Shown: positions 42,295-52,300 of the stretch, in pieces
Layout: every line of letters starts with the position of its first letter
How positions within the stretch are numbered: the first letter of the stretch is position 1
NCBI RefSeq assembly: GCF_000718095.1
Contig: NZ_JOEI01000011.1
Location: forward strand, 1-64,000
Length of the DNA: 64,000 nucleotides
From: Streptomyces scopuliridis RB72
GTDB taxonomy: Bacteria > Actinomycetota > Actinomycetes > Streptomycetales > Streptomycetaceae
Reading direction: 5' to 3'
Program-made: the position numbers and the translations under genes
The notes under the pieces: model-generated
Told to the model about the DNA's origin: nothing
The model's database searches: none
What the model saw: only the letters and a program-made list of their open reading frames with translations

Positions 42295-43152
42295 GTGACG
42301 TTTGAGATTGTGACCGCGAACGCCGACTACATCGAACAGCTCGGTACATGGGCCGACGAGGAGGGCTGGAATCCAGGAAAGTCCGACAGGCACTCCTTCT
42401 TCCCGACCGATCCGGGCGGTTTTATCTTCGGACGCCTGAATGGTGAGGCCGTCACATCTGTTTCCGCCGTGCGCTATGGCACCGATTTCGGATTCATCGG
42501 TTTCTATATCGCCCGGCCCGCCGTGCGCGGACAGGGATACGGAATTCAGGTCTGGCGGGCGGCCATGGCGCGGCTGGCCGGCCGGAACGTAGGGCTCGAC
42601 GGGGTGATCGACCAGCAGGAGAACTACCGTAAGTCCGGCTTCCGCAAGGCCTGGAACAATGTCCGTTACGAAGGCGTGCCGGCGGCCGCCGGCATCGCGG
42701 CCACCGGAATTCCGGACGGCATCGCGCTGATCGACGCCCGCCGGATTTCCTTCGACCAACTCGCCGCCTACGACCGGCGGTTCTTCCCGGCGGAGCGCGA
42801 CGCCTTCCTCGCCTCGTGGATCGGGCTGCCCGACCGTACGAGCCTCGCGGCCGTGCACGACGGTGAACTGCGCGGCTTCGCGGCCATCCGTCCCTGTAGC
42901 GGCGCTTCACGCATCGGGCCGCTCTACGCCTCGTCCCCGGAGGTCGCCGCCGCGCTGCTGAGCGGACTGGCCGCGACCGTCCCCGGGGCACCCGTGGCGA
43001 TCGACATCCCGGATATCAACGCGCCGTCCGTACGGCTCGCGGAAGAGCTCGGACTGACGCCCTCCTTCGAGGCCGCGCGCATGTATACCGGCCCCGTGCC
43101 GGAAATGGACCTAGCGGGGCTGTACGCCGTCACCAGTCTTGAGCTCGGGTAA
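42295..43152 (+). CDS. GNAT acetyltransferase with two domains
   Basis: The 285-aa protein has an N-terminal GNAT domain with the acetyl-CoA signature PAVRGQGYGIQVWRAAM (R-G-x-G-x-G/A) and a second, degenerate GNAT-like half. The latter begins after residue 130 (LAAVHDGELRGFAAIRPC, APVAIDIPDINAPSVRLAEELG). This tandem layout is common in bacterial GNATs of unknown substrate (YitI-like). GTG 42295 follows GGAGG; the earlier GTG at 42268 is less likely. Confidence 0.87.
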   Translation: MTFEIVTANADYIEQLGTWADEEGWNPGKSDRHSFFPTDPGGFIFGRLNGEAVTSVSAVRYGTDFGFIGFYIARPAVRGQGYGIQVWRAAMARLAGRNVGLDGVIDQQENYRKSGFRKAWNNVRYEGVPAAAGIAATGIPDGIALIDARRISFDQLAAYDRRFFPAERDAFLASWIGLPDRTSLAAVHDGELRGFAAIRPCSGASRIGPLYASSPEVAAALLSGLAATVPGAPVAIDIPDINAPSVRLAEELGLTPSFEAARMYTGPVPEMDLAGLYAVTSLELG

Positions 43153-43245
43153 TTCCCGGCACTGGCATCGGCGCCGAACCGGGATTGGATTGGTTGAGGT
43201 CAAGCAAGTAAATCCGTCGATCACGTGCGACGGGAGTGATGCCCA

Positions 43246-43990
43246 GTGCGGTGGACAGTCGCGAAACCGGCCGGGTCACGGGCCGGCACCGACCGTGAGC
43301 CGGGACCGCACTACAAGTGGATCGCCCTGTCCAACACCACGCTCGGCGTACTGATCGCGACGATCAATATGTCTGCCGCCCGACCAGCGCGGGGTGGGCG
43401 CCGGGATCAGCACCACCTTCCAGAACTCCGCCACGGTGCTCTCCATCGGCATCTTCTTCTCCTTGATGATCGCGGGCCTCGCCGGGGTGCTTCCCGGGGC
43501 TCTCACCCATGGTCTGACCGCCCAGGGTGTGCCTGCGGCGGACGCGGCGAGGGTCGCCGCGCTGCCGCCGGTCGGCGTGCTGTTCGCCTCGCTCCTGGGA
43601 TACAACCCGGTGCAGACGCTGCTCGGACCGCATGTGCTCGCCCAGTTGCCCGCCGGGCACGCCGACTATCTGACGGGGCGCGCCTTCTTCCCGGCGCTGA
43701 TCTCCCCGCCGTTCTCCGACGGCCTCTCCGTCGCCTTCGACTTCGCGATCGCCGCCTGCCTGGTCGCGGCCTTCGCCTCGCTGCTCCGGGGCGGACGCTA
43801 TATCCACGGTGACCGGCACCTGGCCGCGACTCGTGCCGCGGCGGAACAGTGTCCGGACGCCTCTGCCTCGCCGGCCCCCGCGCCGCTGACGTCCCCCGAA
43901 CCGTCCGCGCGATCCTCCCCGAAGCTGTTCCCGCAGCCGTACGCGCGGCCGTCCCCGGCGCCCCCGCCCCCGCCCGAGGGACCACGATGA
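43246..43990 (+). pseudogene. DHA2-type MFS transporter reduced by internal deletion
   Basis: The first part (GTG 43246 to about 43370) encodes the N-terminus of a 14-TM drug transporter, YKWIALSNTTLGVLIATINM. At about 43371-43380 the reading switches frame straight into the C-terminal part, PPDQRGVGAGISTTFQNS onward, ending with the last membrane segment and a Pro-rich tail at 43990. In full-length relatives these parts are separated by some 350 residues, so roughly 1 kb has been deleted with a frameshift at the joint. No functional transporter can be made. The stop overlaps the start of an intact MarR gene (ATGA), the usual layout of such exporter-regulator pairs. Confidence 0.85.
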
Positions 43991-44472
43991 CCGCGCCCGC
44001 ACCCGGCCCGGACCCGGCCGAGATCGCCGAGATCGCCGGCCGGCTCCGGCTGGCGATCCAGCACCTTCTTCCCGTACTGCGTTCCCGGAGTGCCCCCGGC
44101 GACCTCACCCCCAGCCGGCAGGCCGCCCTGGCCGCGCTCGCGGCTCATGGCCCGCTGCGCATCAGCGAACTCGCCGCACGCATGGGCATCGCCCTGTCCA
44201 CCACCTCCCGCATGGTGGATCTGCTCGACAGCACCGGCTGGATCGAACGCCATCCCGATCCGCAGGACCAGCGCGCCAGCCTGGTCGCGCTCAGCCGTAC
44301 GGGCAGGGCCGTGCTGGAGGCCAGGCGCCGCGAGACCGCCGCCCGCCTCGCCGAGCAGATCACCCTGCTCACGGCGGAGGAACAGCGCGCCCTGGACGCC
44401 GCGCTGCCCGCGCTGGAGGCACTGTCCGAGCGCGCCACGACGTACCCCGGCGAACTGCCCCGGGGCATCTGA
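43987..44472 (+). CDS. MarR-family transcriptional regulator
   Basis: The 161-aa winged-helix regulator has a dimerisation helix first, the HTH in LRISELAARMGIALSTTSRMVDLL, the wing with HPDPQDQRASLVALS and a C-terminal helix. MarR proteins repress exporter genes and release DNA on binding small ligands. It overlaps the remains of an MFS exporter by four bases, so it has lost its evident partner. It has no ribosome site of its own that is clearly placed, suggesting translation was coupled to the exporter. Confidence 0.88.
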   Translation: MTAPAPGPDPAEIAEIAGRLRLAIQHLLPVLRSRSAPGDLTPSRQAALAALAAHGPLRISELAARMGIALSTTSRMVDLLDSTGWIERHPDPQDQRASLVALSRTGRAVLEARRRETAARLAEQITLLTAEEQRALDAALPALEALSERATTYPGELPRGI

Positions 44473-44531
44473 GCCGGCGCGGAACCTCGGGACGTAACCC
44501 GCGGTCGTGGCGCGCAAGGACGTGCGAGGGA

Positions 44532-45413
44532 TCAGACGTTGGGCACCTTGAGCTTGTCCCAGCTCGTCTTGCCCGGCACACCGTCGGCGTCGCTCCCCGA
44601 GTAGCCGAGCTTGCGCTGCCAGGCGGCGTACGACTTGCGGTCGGCCTCCGACCAGTCGGGCCCCGGGCCCACCTCGTACCGTCCGCAGCCCTCCGCCACC
44701 AGCCGCTTGCCCATCGCCGTGATCACGGCGCTGCGCCGGCCGACCGCGAAGAAGGCGGTTCCGGGGAACGGTTCGTAGGTCGCCGGAGGCTTCGGCGGCG
44801 GCGTCGAGGGGCCGTCCGGCTTGCCGCCGAGCCGGTCCCCTATTCGCTTGCGCATCGAGTCCATCGTGAAGCCGCGCGGATCGATCTTCCCCGGCTGCCA
44901 CTCCTTATGACCGATCACCGAGCGCTGCGACCAGCCGTGCGCCCGGCAGATGGCCGCTGCGGCCTTCTCGATCGCCTCCAACTGGGCGGCGGGCCATGGG
45001 TCCTTGCCGTCGCCCAGATTCACGCACTCGAAGCCGTAGAAGTAGCGGTTGCCGTCGGTGTTGGCCTCGTTGTCGGCGGGCAGCGCCGACTCGTTGATCA
45101 CCGCGCGCAGGACATCGTCGTCGCCGAGCCCCGCGTGGTTGGCCCGGCCGTTGCCGACCAGATGGACCGAGCCGTCCTTGGCGATCACACCGTGGCACAG
45201 CGGGCCCGGCAGGCTCGAATGGCCGTTGTAGCAGAGCTCCACGGAGCTCTGCGTCCCCGACGTCACGGTGTGATGGATCATCACTCCGTGCATCGGCCCC
45301 CACGGACCCTTGTGGTTGCGGTTGTGCGTGCGCCAGCTGCGGTGCTCGACGACGCGCAGACCCTCGTTACGGAGGGCTTGCAGCAGTTTGGCGGCGGTCA
45401 GAGGCGTTGCCAT
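44532..45413 (-). CDS. Peptidoglycan amidase with C-terminal wall-binding domain (CIS-linked)
   Basis: This 293-aa N-acetylmuramoyl-L-alanine amidase of the Amidase_2/PGRP type has zinc ligands in MIHHTVTSG and SVIGHKEWQPGKIDP, with NHAGLGDD between them. A Pro-rich linker leads to a short domain (about residues 220-290) with GYSGSDADGVPGKTSWDKL, a peptidoglycan_binding_1-like repeat. No signal peptide. It ends the contractile injection system operon (31 bp after the DUF6519 gene). I infer a lysin that opens the host wall for particle release or aids penetration. A prophage endolysin origin is the alternative. Confidence 0.88.
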   Translation of the reverse strand: MATPLTAAKLLQALRNEGLRVVEHRSWRTHNRNHKGPWGPMHGVMIHHTVTSGTQSSVELCYNGHSSLPGPLCHGVIAKDGSVHLVGNGRANHAGLGDDDVLRAVINESALPADNEANTDGNRYFYGFECVNLGDGKDPWPAAQLEAIEKAAAAICRAHGWSQRSVIGHKEWQPGKIDPRGFTMDSMRKRIGDRLGGKPDGPSTPPPKPPATYEPFPGTAFFAVGRRSAVITAMGKRLVAEGCGRYEVGPGPDWSEADRKSYAAWQRKLGYSGSDADGVPGKTSWDKLKVPNV

Positions 45414-45443
45414 CGTGGTGCTCCTTCTATTCCTGACGCTATG

Positions 45444-47039
45444 TCAGTTCTCGGTCTTTTCCTCACTGTTCTGTTCCGGCGCGGGCCCCGCGGTGTCGTC
45501 CGCCGCGGCCAGTTCGGCGGCGACGGCCTCTTCCTCGGCCGCCGTCTCCGCCGCCAGTTCCGCTTCGTCCGCCGCGGGGATCGCGGTGGCCAGCGGGGCG
45601 AACGCCATCCGCAGATCGACGGCGGACCCTTCACCGACCACCCATGCCAGCGGAGCGTAGTGGACCTGGATCCCGCTCGGGGCGCGAAGCAGCGGCCTGC
45701 GGGCCGCGTCCGTCGGCCATTCGACATCGCCGGTGGCGGTACGCGCGGGAACGGTCCAGAAGTCACCGGAGCGATATGTCTTCCCCGGCTCGAAGTAGAC
45801 GAGTACGCCGTCCTCCAGCGGCAGCCAGCCGCCCTCCTCGATCCGCAGCGCGCCGTCGCGCGGCTTCGCGACGCTCCGCTTCTGCCGTCCCGACGACCCC
45901 GAGCCGCTCGTGTGATGCGAGCCGGGCCGGTGGTCCCACCGGCGCAGGAACGGGTGCAGCTCCGGCCGGCGTCCCACCGACGGGTCCGGCTCGGCGGAGA
46001 GCCGTACGCGCCGTCCCGGCAGGTCGACCTCCTCCACCCTGAGCAGCGGCAGCGGCTCGCCCCTGCTCAGATACGCGGTGTCGGCGAACTCGACCTGGTC
46101 ACCGACGTTCAGATCGAGCTTGTCGTCACCGCCGAGCGAGGCCAGCTCCACCCACGTACCGTCGAGCCCGTCGACCGGGAAGGTCACCGAACCGTTCTCC
46201 CTGGACCACTTGAACGTCGCGTCCTTCGCCGCGCCGCCCTGGTGGATCTCCACCCGGTACATCTGGTTCTCCGGGCCCCGGTACCGCGCGTCCGGCCTCA
46301 CCAGGCACGGGTCCTCGTCCGCGTGCTCGGGCCGCCGGGCGCGCGCCGCCATCCGCGCCGTCGGCGCCTGCGCCGCTACCCACTTGGTGAACGCCGCGCG
46401 GGCCTGCTCCTGTGGCATTCCGTCCGCCGGATCCAGCTCCAGCCGCTCGCCGGGCAGCGGCAGCATCTGCCAGACGACCTTGAGCCTGGCCGCCGTGTCG
46501 GGCATCGCCGAGCCCAGCGCGACCTCCCGCAGCAGCGGGTCCTCGGCCGCCGTGACCGAACGCTCCCACACCTTCAGATAGGCCAGATAGGGGTATTGGG
46601 TGGGCAGCCGGTCGCCGGGCCGCTCCGGGTCGCGGTACGCGTCGGGCTGGTCCCAGTACGTCCAGGTGGCCGGCGATTCCGGCGCCGCCGGAGCGTCCTG
46701 GTCACCGTCCTCGGCCGGGGCCGCGTCGTCCTCGACCGGCACCCCGGGCGCCGGGCGTGTCGCGTCCACCAGGATGCCGTCCACGTAGTAACGGCCGCCC
46801 GCGATGGACAGATCGTCCAACTCCCGGCCGCCGCCCACGAAATCCAGCGCGAATCCGGTGGCACCGCGCGGACCGCCGTGCCACCCGATCAGATCGGCGG
46901 CGAGGGTACGGGCCTGGTGCAGCTGGATCGCTGCCTGCTCATTGGCGTCCGCGTCGAGCTGGACGCGGCCCTGCTGGGCGATCACCGCCGAGTAGTGCCG
47001 GTCGGGACGGAAGGTGATGCGGGAGATATCTGCGTGCAT
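45444..47039 (-). CDS. DUF6519-type contractile injection system protein
   Basis: The 531-aa protein starts MHADISRITFRPDRHYSAVI, followed by QGRVQLDADANEQAAI, which is the typical opening of DUF6519 proteins of CIS loci. The middle is a beta-rich region (MYRVEIHQGGAAKDATFKWSR, DLNVGDQVEFADTAY), and the C-terminus is acidic and Ala/Glu-rich. It may be a fibre or baseplate-associated protein. Start 47039 has GAGGGGGA upstream; an in-frame extension to 47069 is unlikely. It lies between the beta-helix tail protein and the amidase. Confidence 0.8.
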   Translation of the reverse strand: MHADISRITFRPDRHYSAVIAQQGRVQLDADANEQAAIQLHQARTLAADLIGWHGGPRGATGFALDFVGGGRELDDLSIAGGRYYVDGILVDATRPAPGVPVEDDAAPAEDGDQDAPAAPESPATWTYWDQPDAYRDPERPGDRLPTQYPYLAYLKVWERSVTAAEDPLLREVALGSAMPDTAARLKVVWQMLPLPGERLELDPADGMPQEQARAAFTKWVAAQAPTARMAARARRPEHADEDPCLVRPDARYRGPENQMYRVEIHQGGAAKDATFKWSRENGSVTFPVDGLDGTWVELASLGGDDKLDLNVGDQVEFADTAYLSRGEPLPLLRVEEVDLPGRRVRLSAEPDPSVGRRPELHPFLRRWDHRPGSHHTSGSGSSGRQKRSVAKPRDGALRIEEGGWLPLEDGVLVYFEPGKTYRSGDFWTVPARTATGDVEWPTDAARRPLLRAPSGIQVHYAPLAWVVGEGSAVDLRMAFAPLATAIPAADEAELAAETAAEEEAVAAELAAADDTAGPAPEQNSEEKTEN

Positions 47040-47147
47040 GGGAAGGGGTCCCCCTCGGAAGTTCGGCATTCGGTCGCGCGGGATACGGAGTTACGGCGTC
47101 GGGCATGAGGCGGGGCACACGGCGATGGAGGTCTTGGGTCTCAGGGC

Positions 47148-49322
47148 TCAGGTCACGGTGATGATCCCGGCGTCGGTACCCGCCGGGGTGTACTCGGCGA
47201 GCCGCGCCCGCAGACTGTCCAGACGCTGCGGCTGGTAGAGATCGTGGAAGGCGCCCATCTCGGAGCCGTCCTCGGCGCCCCGCTCGATCTCCTCGGCGCA
47301 CCCGGCCGCCAACTGCCCGTACGCGGGCGTGCCGTACCGCTCACTGGTGAACAACGGCCGCACCCGCGCGGCCTCCTCGCCACCCACCAGGTCCGGCCGG
47401 CAGCGATGGCGGCGCGGGGTGCGCGAGCCGGGCGGTACGTACGAGAACCGCACGCACCCGACGCCCCGCCTGGCCACCCGCAGCGCCCCGGTGAAGACGG
47501 AGTTCTCGGCGATCTCCACCGCGTGCGTGTGGATCTCCCCGATGACGGTGGTGCGGTGCGCGTGCAGCACGGCGTGGGCATGCCGGCAGTCCGGGGCGGA
47601 CAGGGCCGCCCGGTCGTGACCGGTGGCGTCGAGGACGCTGTCGCGGATATGGAGCGGCAGCGGGTCGTGCCCCACCTCGTCACCGATCACCTCGATGGTG
47701 CCGAGAACACACCGCTCGATCTCCACGCACGCGGTGGTCCTGTCCAGCACCAGACTCGGCTCCTCGGGGGAGTGCGGATCGCAGTGGGGCTCCAGCGACC
47801 AGCCCGGTACGAGCGTGCAGTGCCGCAGCACCACCGCGCCCATGGGACCGGCGACATGGAGCCCGCGCCCGGTGATCAGCAGCCCGTCCAGCACGATCCG
47901 GGGAGCCTCCCCCGCGCCCGCCTCCCCGTCTTCGTCCCGTGCCCGGATATTGAGCGCGTCGGGCCGGTTGCTGTACCAGTCGAGCAGCCGGATCACCGGC
48001 CGGGTGCCCTCGGCCGCCCGCACCTCCAGCCGGTCGCCGGGGTCCAGATCGAAGTCCAGCTGCTCCTGGTAGGCGCCGCTGTGCGTGATCTCGATCAGCC
48101 CGTCGGGCCCGCAGTGCCCGGCCCGCCGGTCCGCGCGCCACTGCCCGTACGCGTCCATGATCCGCTGGTACCGCTGGCCCGGGCCGACCCGGTAGACCGC
48201 CGCGGACACCGGCGTCTCCCGGTCGCGCGGGTACTCACCGCCGCCCGTGTCGTCCGAGAACGCGTAGTGGTACGTGACCCAGACGCCCTGGCGCGGCGCG
48301 GAGCGCGAGCCGAAGGCGATCCGGCCCAGCTCGGGATCGACGGCGACCTGCCCGCGTTTGGGCCGGTAGCGCCAGTCCGTCAGATCCGCCACCACGAGAT
48401 CCGCCGGCGCCACCGGCTCGTCCTGGCCGTCGCGCCAGACCGTAAAGCTCCTGCCGGGCCCGTAGTAGTCCGAGAGCCGGTCGGCGAGCTGCCTGCGGCG
48501 GATATACGCGGGGACGTTGTCGATGGTCGCGACATGGGTGGCCGACGGCTCCGGCACCGGCCTGGTCACCAGCGGGGTGTCATTGCCCAGGATCGAGAAC
48601 GTGTAGAGATTACGGGCCCGGTCGACGCAGTACGCGGGCGCCTTGGTCAGGTGGTACGGCTTCAGCCGCCACACGAACAGGCCCACGCCCGCCGGGGATT
48701 GGCCGCCCTGCGTACGCGCCGAGCCGGCCCGCCGTACGTTCACCGACCGCGCGACCGCGCCGAACGGCCCGCCCGCCAGATCCAGGGCCGCGCCCTCCCG
48801 TACGTCCACGAGCCGGCCCCGCTCCAGCCGGCGCGCGTTCACCGCCGCCGTCCCCGATCCGTACAGCTTGACCGGCTGCTGATGCGCGAGGAGCCGGGAG
48901 AACTCCACCGCACGCGCGGGCCATCCCGCGACGTCCTCGGCCAGCTCCTCCAGCAGCGCGAGCGTGCCCTTGCGCCGCCGGTTGGCGACAGTCGCGGCGA
49001 CATCGCTGCGCGGCGCCAGCGCCTCGGCGAGCCGGTCGCGCGCCTCCTCCGCGCCCCCGCCGCTCTCCAGCCCCCTCGCGAGCACCCGTTCATAGCCGGG
49101 CAGCGGGGTGTAGCCGACCAGATCGCCGAGATACGGCAGCACCCAGGGCGCCGCGGTCTCCACGAACCAGTCCTCATAGCTCTGTTCGACCCCGTCGCGG
49201 ACCCGGTCGACCTGCTCGGCGATCACCGCGAGCAGCGCGCGCAGCGGCTCCCCGCCCTCGGCGTCGCGCAGCCGGTGCCACTGCGGGAGCAGCTCCGCGA
49301 GCCCGTCCGGTTCCCTGCTCAT
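47148..49322 (-). CDS. CIS tail/baseplate protein with a beta-helix region
   Basis: In the 724-aa protein, residues 1-150 (ELLPQWHRLRDAEGG, VLPYLGDLVGYTPLPGYERV) match tail protein I-like wedge proteins of phage tails and CIS. Residues about 440-650 form a right-handed beta-helix-like run (IVLDGLLITGRGLHVAGP, VEIERCVLGTIEVIG, LHIRDSVLDATGHD, TVIGEIHTHAVEIAENSVF). This is followed by a small Cys/Arg motif (RRHRCRPD) and a helical tail. A beta-helix on a baseplate arm is typical of receptor or glycan binding. The start overlaps the stop of the next upstream gene by four bases. Confidence 0.82.
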   Translation of the reverse strand: MSREPDGLAELLPQWHRLRDAEGGEPLRALLAVIAEQVDRVRDGVEQSYEDWFVETAAPWVLPYLGDLVGYTPLPGYERVLARGLESGGGAEEARDRLAEALAPRSDVAATVANRRRKGTLALLEELAEDVAGWPARAVEFSRLLAHQQPVKLYGSGTAAVNARRLERGRLVDVREGAALDLAGGPFGAVARSVNVRRAGSARTQGGQSPAGVGLFVWRLKPYHLTKAPAYCVDRARNLYTFSILGNDTPLVTRPVPEPSATHVATIDNVPAYIRRRQLADRLSDYYGPGRSFTVWRDGQDEPVAPADLVVADLTDWRYRPKRGQVAVDPELGRIAFGSRSAPRQGVWVTYHYAFSDDTGGGEYPRDRETPVSAAVYRVGPGQRYQRIMDAYGQWRADRRAGHCGPDGLIEITHSGAYQEQLDFDLDPGDRLEVRAAEGTRPVIRLLDWYSNRPDALNIRARDEDGEAGAGEAPRIVLDGLLITGRGLHVAGPMGAVVLRHCTLVPGWSLEPHCDPHSPEEPSLVLDRTTACVEIERCVLGTIEVIGDEVGHDPLPLHIRDSVLDATGHDRAALSAPDCRHAHAVLHAHRTTVIGEIHTHAVEIAENSVFTGALRVARRGVGCVRFSYVPPGSRTPRRHRCRPDLVGGEEAARVRPLFTSERYGTPAYGQLAAGCAEEIERGAEDGSEMGAFHDLYQPQRLDSLRARLAEYTPAGTDAGIITVT

Positions 49323-52300
49323 GCGGTGACCTCCGTCAGAATCAGCGTGTCCGCGACATGCGGTGACAACAGGGCGAGCTGGGCCGGCCTGATGCCCCGG
49401 AAGACACACAGCGCCCGGCCCTTCGCCGGCCGCCGGGTATCGGTGATGTCCGGGTTCAGCCGCAGCAGTTCGGCCAGCGGGATGCCGTACCGACCGGCGA
49501 TCCGGGTGAGCGTCTCGCCGTCCTGCTCGGTGACCACGTGCACGTCCTCGTCGTATGTGGCGAGCCGCGCCGGGACCGACGGGCGCGGCCGGTCCAACTG
49601 TCCCGCGAGCGCGATCAGTTCCTCCGGTGTGACGGACGCGGGCACCCCGGTGAAGACATCGACATCCACATAGTCCACCCCGGGCACCCGGTGGGCCGTC
49701 GCCAGCACGTCCGAGAGCCGGGCGGGCTGTCCCAACTCCCGTCGGCCACTGCCGAATTCAGTCAGCAGCGCCTGGCGCAGCCGGGGTTCGACCACACTCC
49801 AGGTGTGATCACGGGCCACCTTCACCCGCGCCGCGAGCAGCAGCAGCACCAACTCGCGTACATCCACGCGCACGGGGAGCCGCGAGTCACCGTACCGGGC
49901 GAGCGAGGTCCGCAGGGCGCGCAGCACCTCGGAGTCCTCGGCGATCGCGATGTCATCGACCCCGGCGACCGTCATATGCAGCACCCGCCGCCGCCCGTCG
50001 TAGATCTCGCGGGCCGTGGCCCGGCCGATGCCCGCCCGGGAGCGGGCGAAGTCCTCGTAGTCCCTGAGGGACACGAGCCGGTCCAGAGCGGAGACCGCGA
50101 GCGGGATCGTGCGCCGGGTCAGACCGGGGCCGTCGGCGTCCGCGCCGCCCGTGGCGGGCTGCGGATTGGTGACGGCCGTGACGCCCAGCGGGCGGGTGAC
50201 GGCCTGGGTGATCCGGTCCGCCGGGAGGTTGGCGGCGCTGCCGGTGCCGAAGCGGTACCGGGCCCGGACGTTCTCGTGCCCGGACGGCAGCCGGGCGCCG
50301 AACACCCCGTCGCCGAAGGTCACGGTCGTCCGCCCGTCCGCGGCCGTGCCGGTGACATACACCCGCTCGCGCGGCCCGCGTCCGGCCAGGCTGTCCACCG
50401 CGTGCCAGAGCAGACCGTCGACCCGTACCTCCAGGGTGGGCGTGGCGCCCAGCGGATTGTCGGCCGGCAGCCAGGTCAGCGGCGACTGCCAGAGGGCGAA
50501 CGTCTGGTTGATCCGGTCCGCGTCGCCGCTGCCGATCGGCTCGTCGCGGCTCTCGCCGTGCGACGCGGGCACCACATTGCCCTGGACGCGCACGGTGTCA
50601 CGGCGGTAGCGACAGGCCAGATCGGTGGTGAGCGTCAGCTTCGTATGGACATGGTCACCGGGCAGGTGGGGGTCCAGCACCTGCTCCACCGCGGCGATCA
50701 CCGCCAGTTCGGTGCCGCGCACCCCGGCCGTGTGCGGGATGTCGGTGCGCTCGCCCGACACGATCAGATGGCGTCCCGGCCGCAACCCGTCGTACAGCTC
50801 GGCCAGTTCGAGTTCATTGCCGTGAACGTCCTCGCCCAGCGGCTCGTCGGCCGGCCGCAGCGCCTCACCGCCCGCGTGCACGGTGGTGTCACGGATCGTG
50901 GACAGCAGGACGTCGTGCTCGTCCAGCCAGGGGTCGGCGAGCGTCAGTTCCGTGCCCCGGCCCGTGATGCCGTAGTTGGTGTACGCGGCGGTGCGCACGG
51001 CGGTCACGCGGGTGGTCAGGGACGCGAGCTTCTTGTCGCCCGGGATCCCGTCGGGCCCCTCGGCGCCCTTGCGGGGCCGCTCGACCGCGACCCAGCTGCC
51101 GACCGTGATGCCGTCCTGGACGGAATCGAGTGGCAGGACATGGCGGTTGGCCTGTTCGGGGATGGTCGCGAGACCGATCTCGACATTCGCCGGCTCGCTG
51201 CCGGCGGTGTACCGCACGGTCAGCTCAAGCCCCGCGTGGGTGACCTGCTTGTGCTCGCCGGGAGCGAGCCACCACTCCTGGGCATCGCCGTTGTGGACGG
51301 CGACATGGACCCGGCCGTCCTCGCCGGGACGGGAGACGAAGAGCGTCCGCTCGGGGAGACCGGGCAGCAACTGGGCGGTCACGCCCGGCTCCTGGGAGTC
51401 GGCCGGGCGCCGGGAGAGCCAGCTCAGATCGCGGTCCTGGGCGGTACGGGTCACCAGCGAGACCCGGCCCGGCGCCAGATCGAACGTGATCTCGGCGGGC
51501 AGATTCTCCGACCGCTGTACGGACGAGCCGGTCTCCGTGTGCTGGAACTCGGCCCGTACCGGCACCCGGCCGGCGGCGTCGTACACGATCCGCATGGTGG
51601 TGAGGGACGAGCCGCCCAGCGGCCAGTCGGTCTGCCGGATGACCCGCCCGCGCTCGTCCTGGACGGGCTTGAGCGGCGCCGTCGCCCCGAAGGGAGCGGC
51701 GGTCACCCGCATCGCCTGGAGCTCCCGCAGCAGCGCGGGCACGGCCGGGGCGGCGTTGCGCCACGCCGCGTACATCCCGTCGGCGACCCGCGGATCGAGA
51801 GCGGACAGCAGCCGCGCGCCGAGGTCGGAGCCCGGCGCGAGGAGCCGCGCCGGGTCGTGCGGGAGCGCGCGGGCGCCCGACGGGGGCTTCACCACGCGGG
51901 TGCGCAGCGCGGGCAGTACGGCGCCGAGCGCCCGCATGGCCGGGGAGTCCGCCGCCCCGGCGTGCGCGGGGGAGTCCACGGTGGCGTTCGCGGGCGCGTT
52001 CACGGGGGCTGGTGGCACGGGCTGCGAGGGCTCCAACTCGGCCGCCCGTTCCATCAGTTCGCCGAGCACGGCCTCCAACTGCTCGAACCAGGCCACGACC
52101 TCCTCGTACGGAGCCGCGACGGCCTGCGCCTCGGCGAGCCGCTCATGCGGATCCGCGAGCCGTCGGGCGAACGCCGCCGGGGACGTGATGCCGTCCAGAT
52201 CGGCGCGCAACGGCGCCAGTACCTGACTGTCGAAGTCCTCGATGATCAGGCTGACAGGGCGCGGATTGGGGTTGTCGGGGGTGGGATCGCCCTCCTCGGC

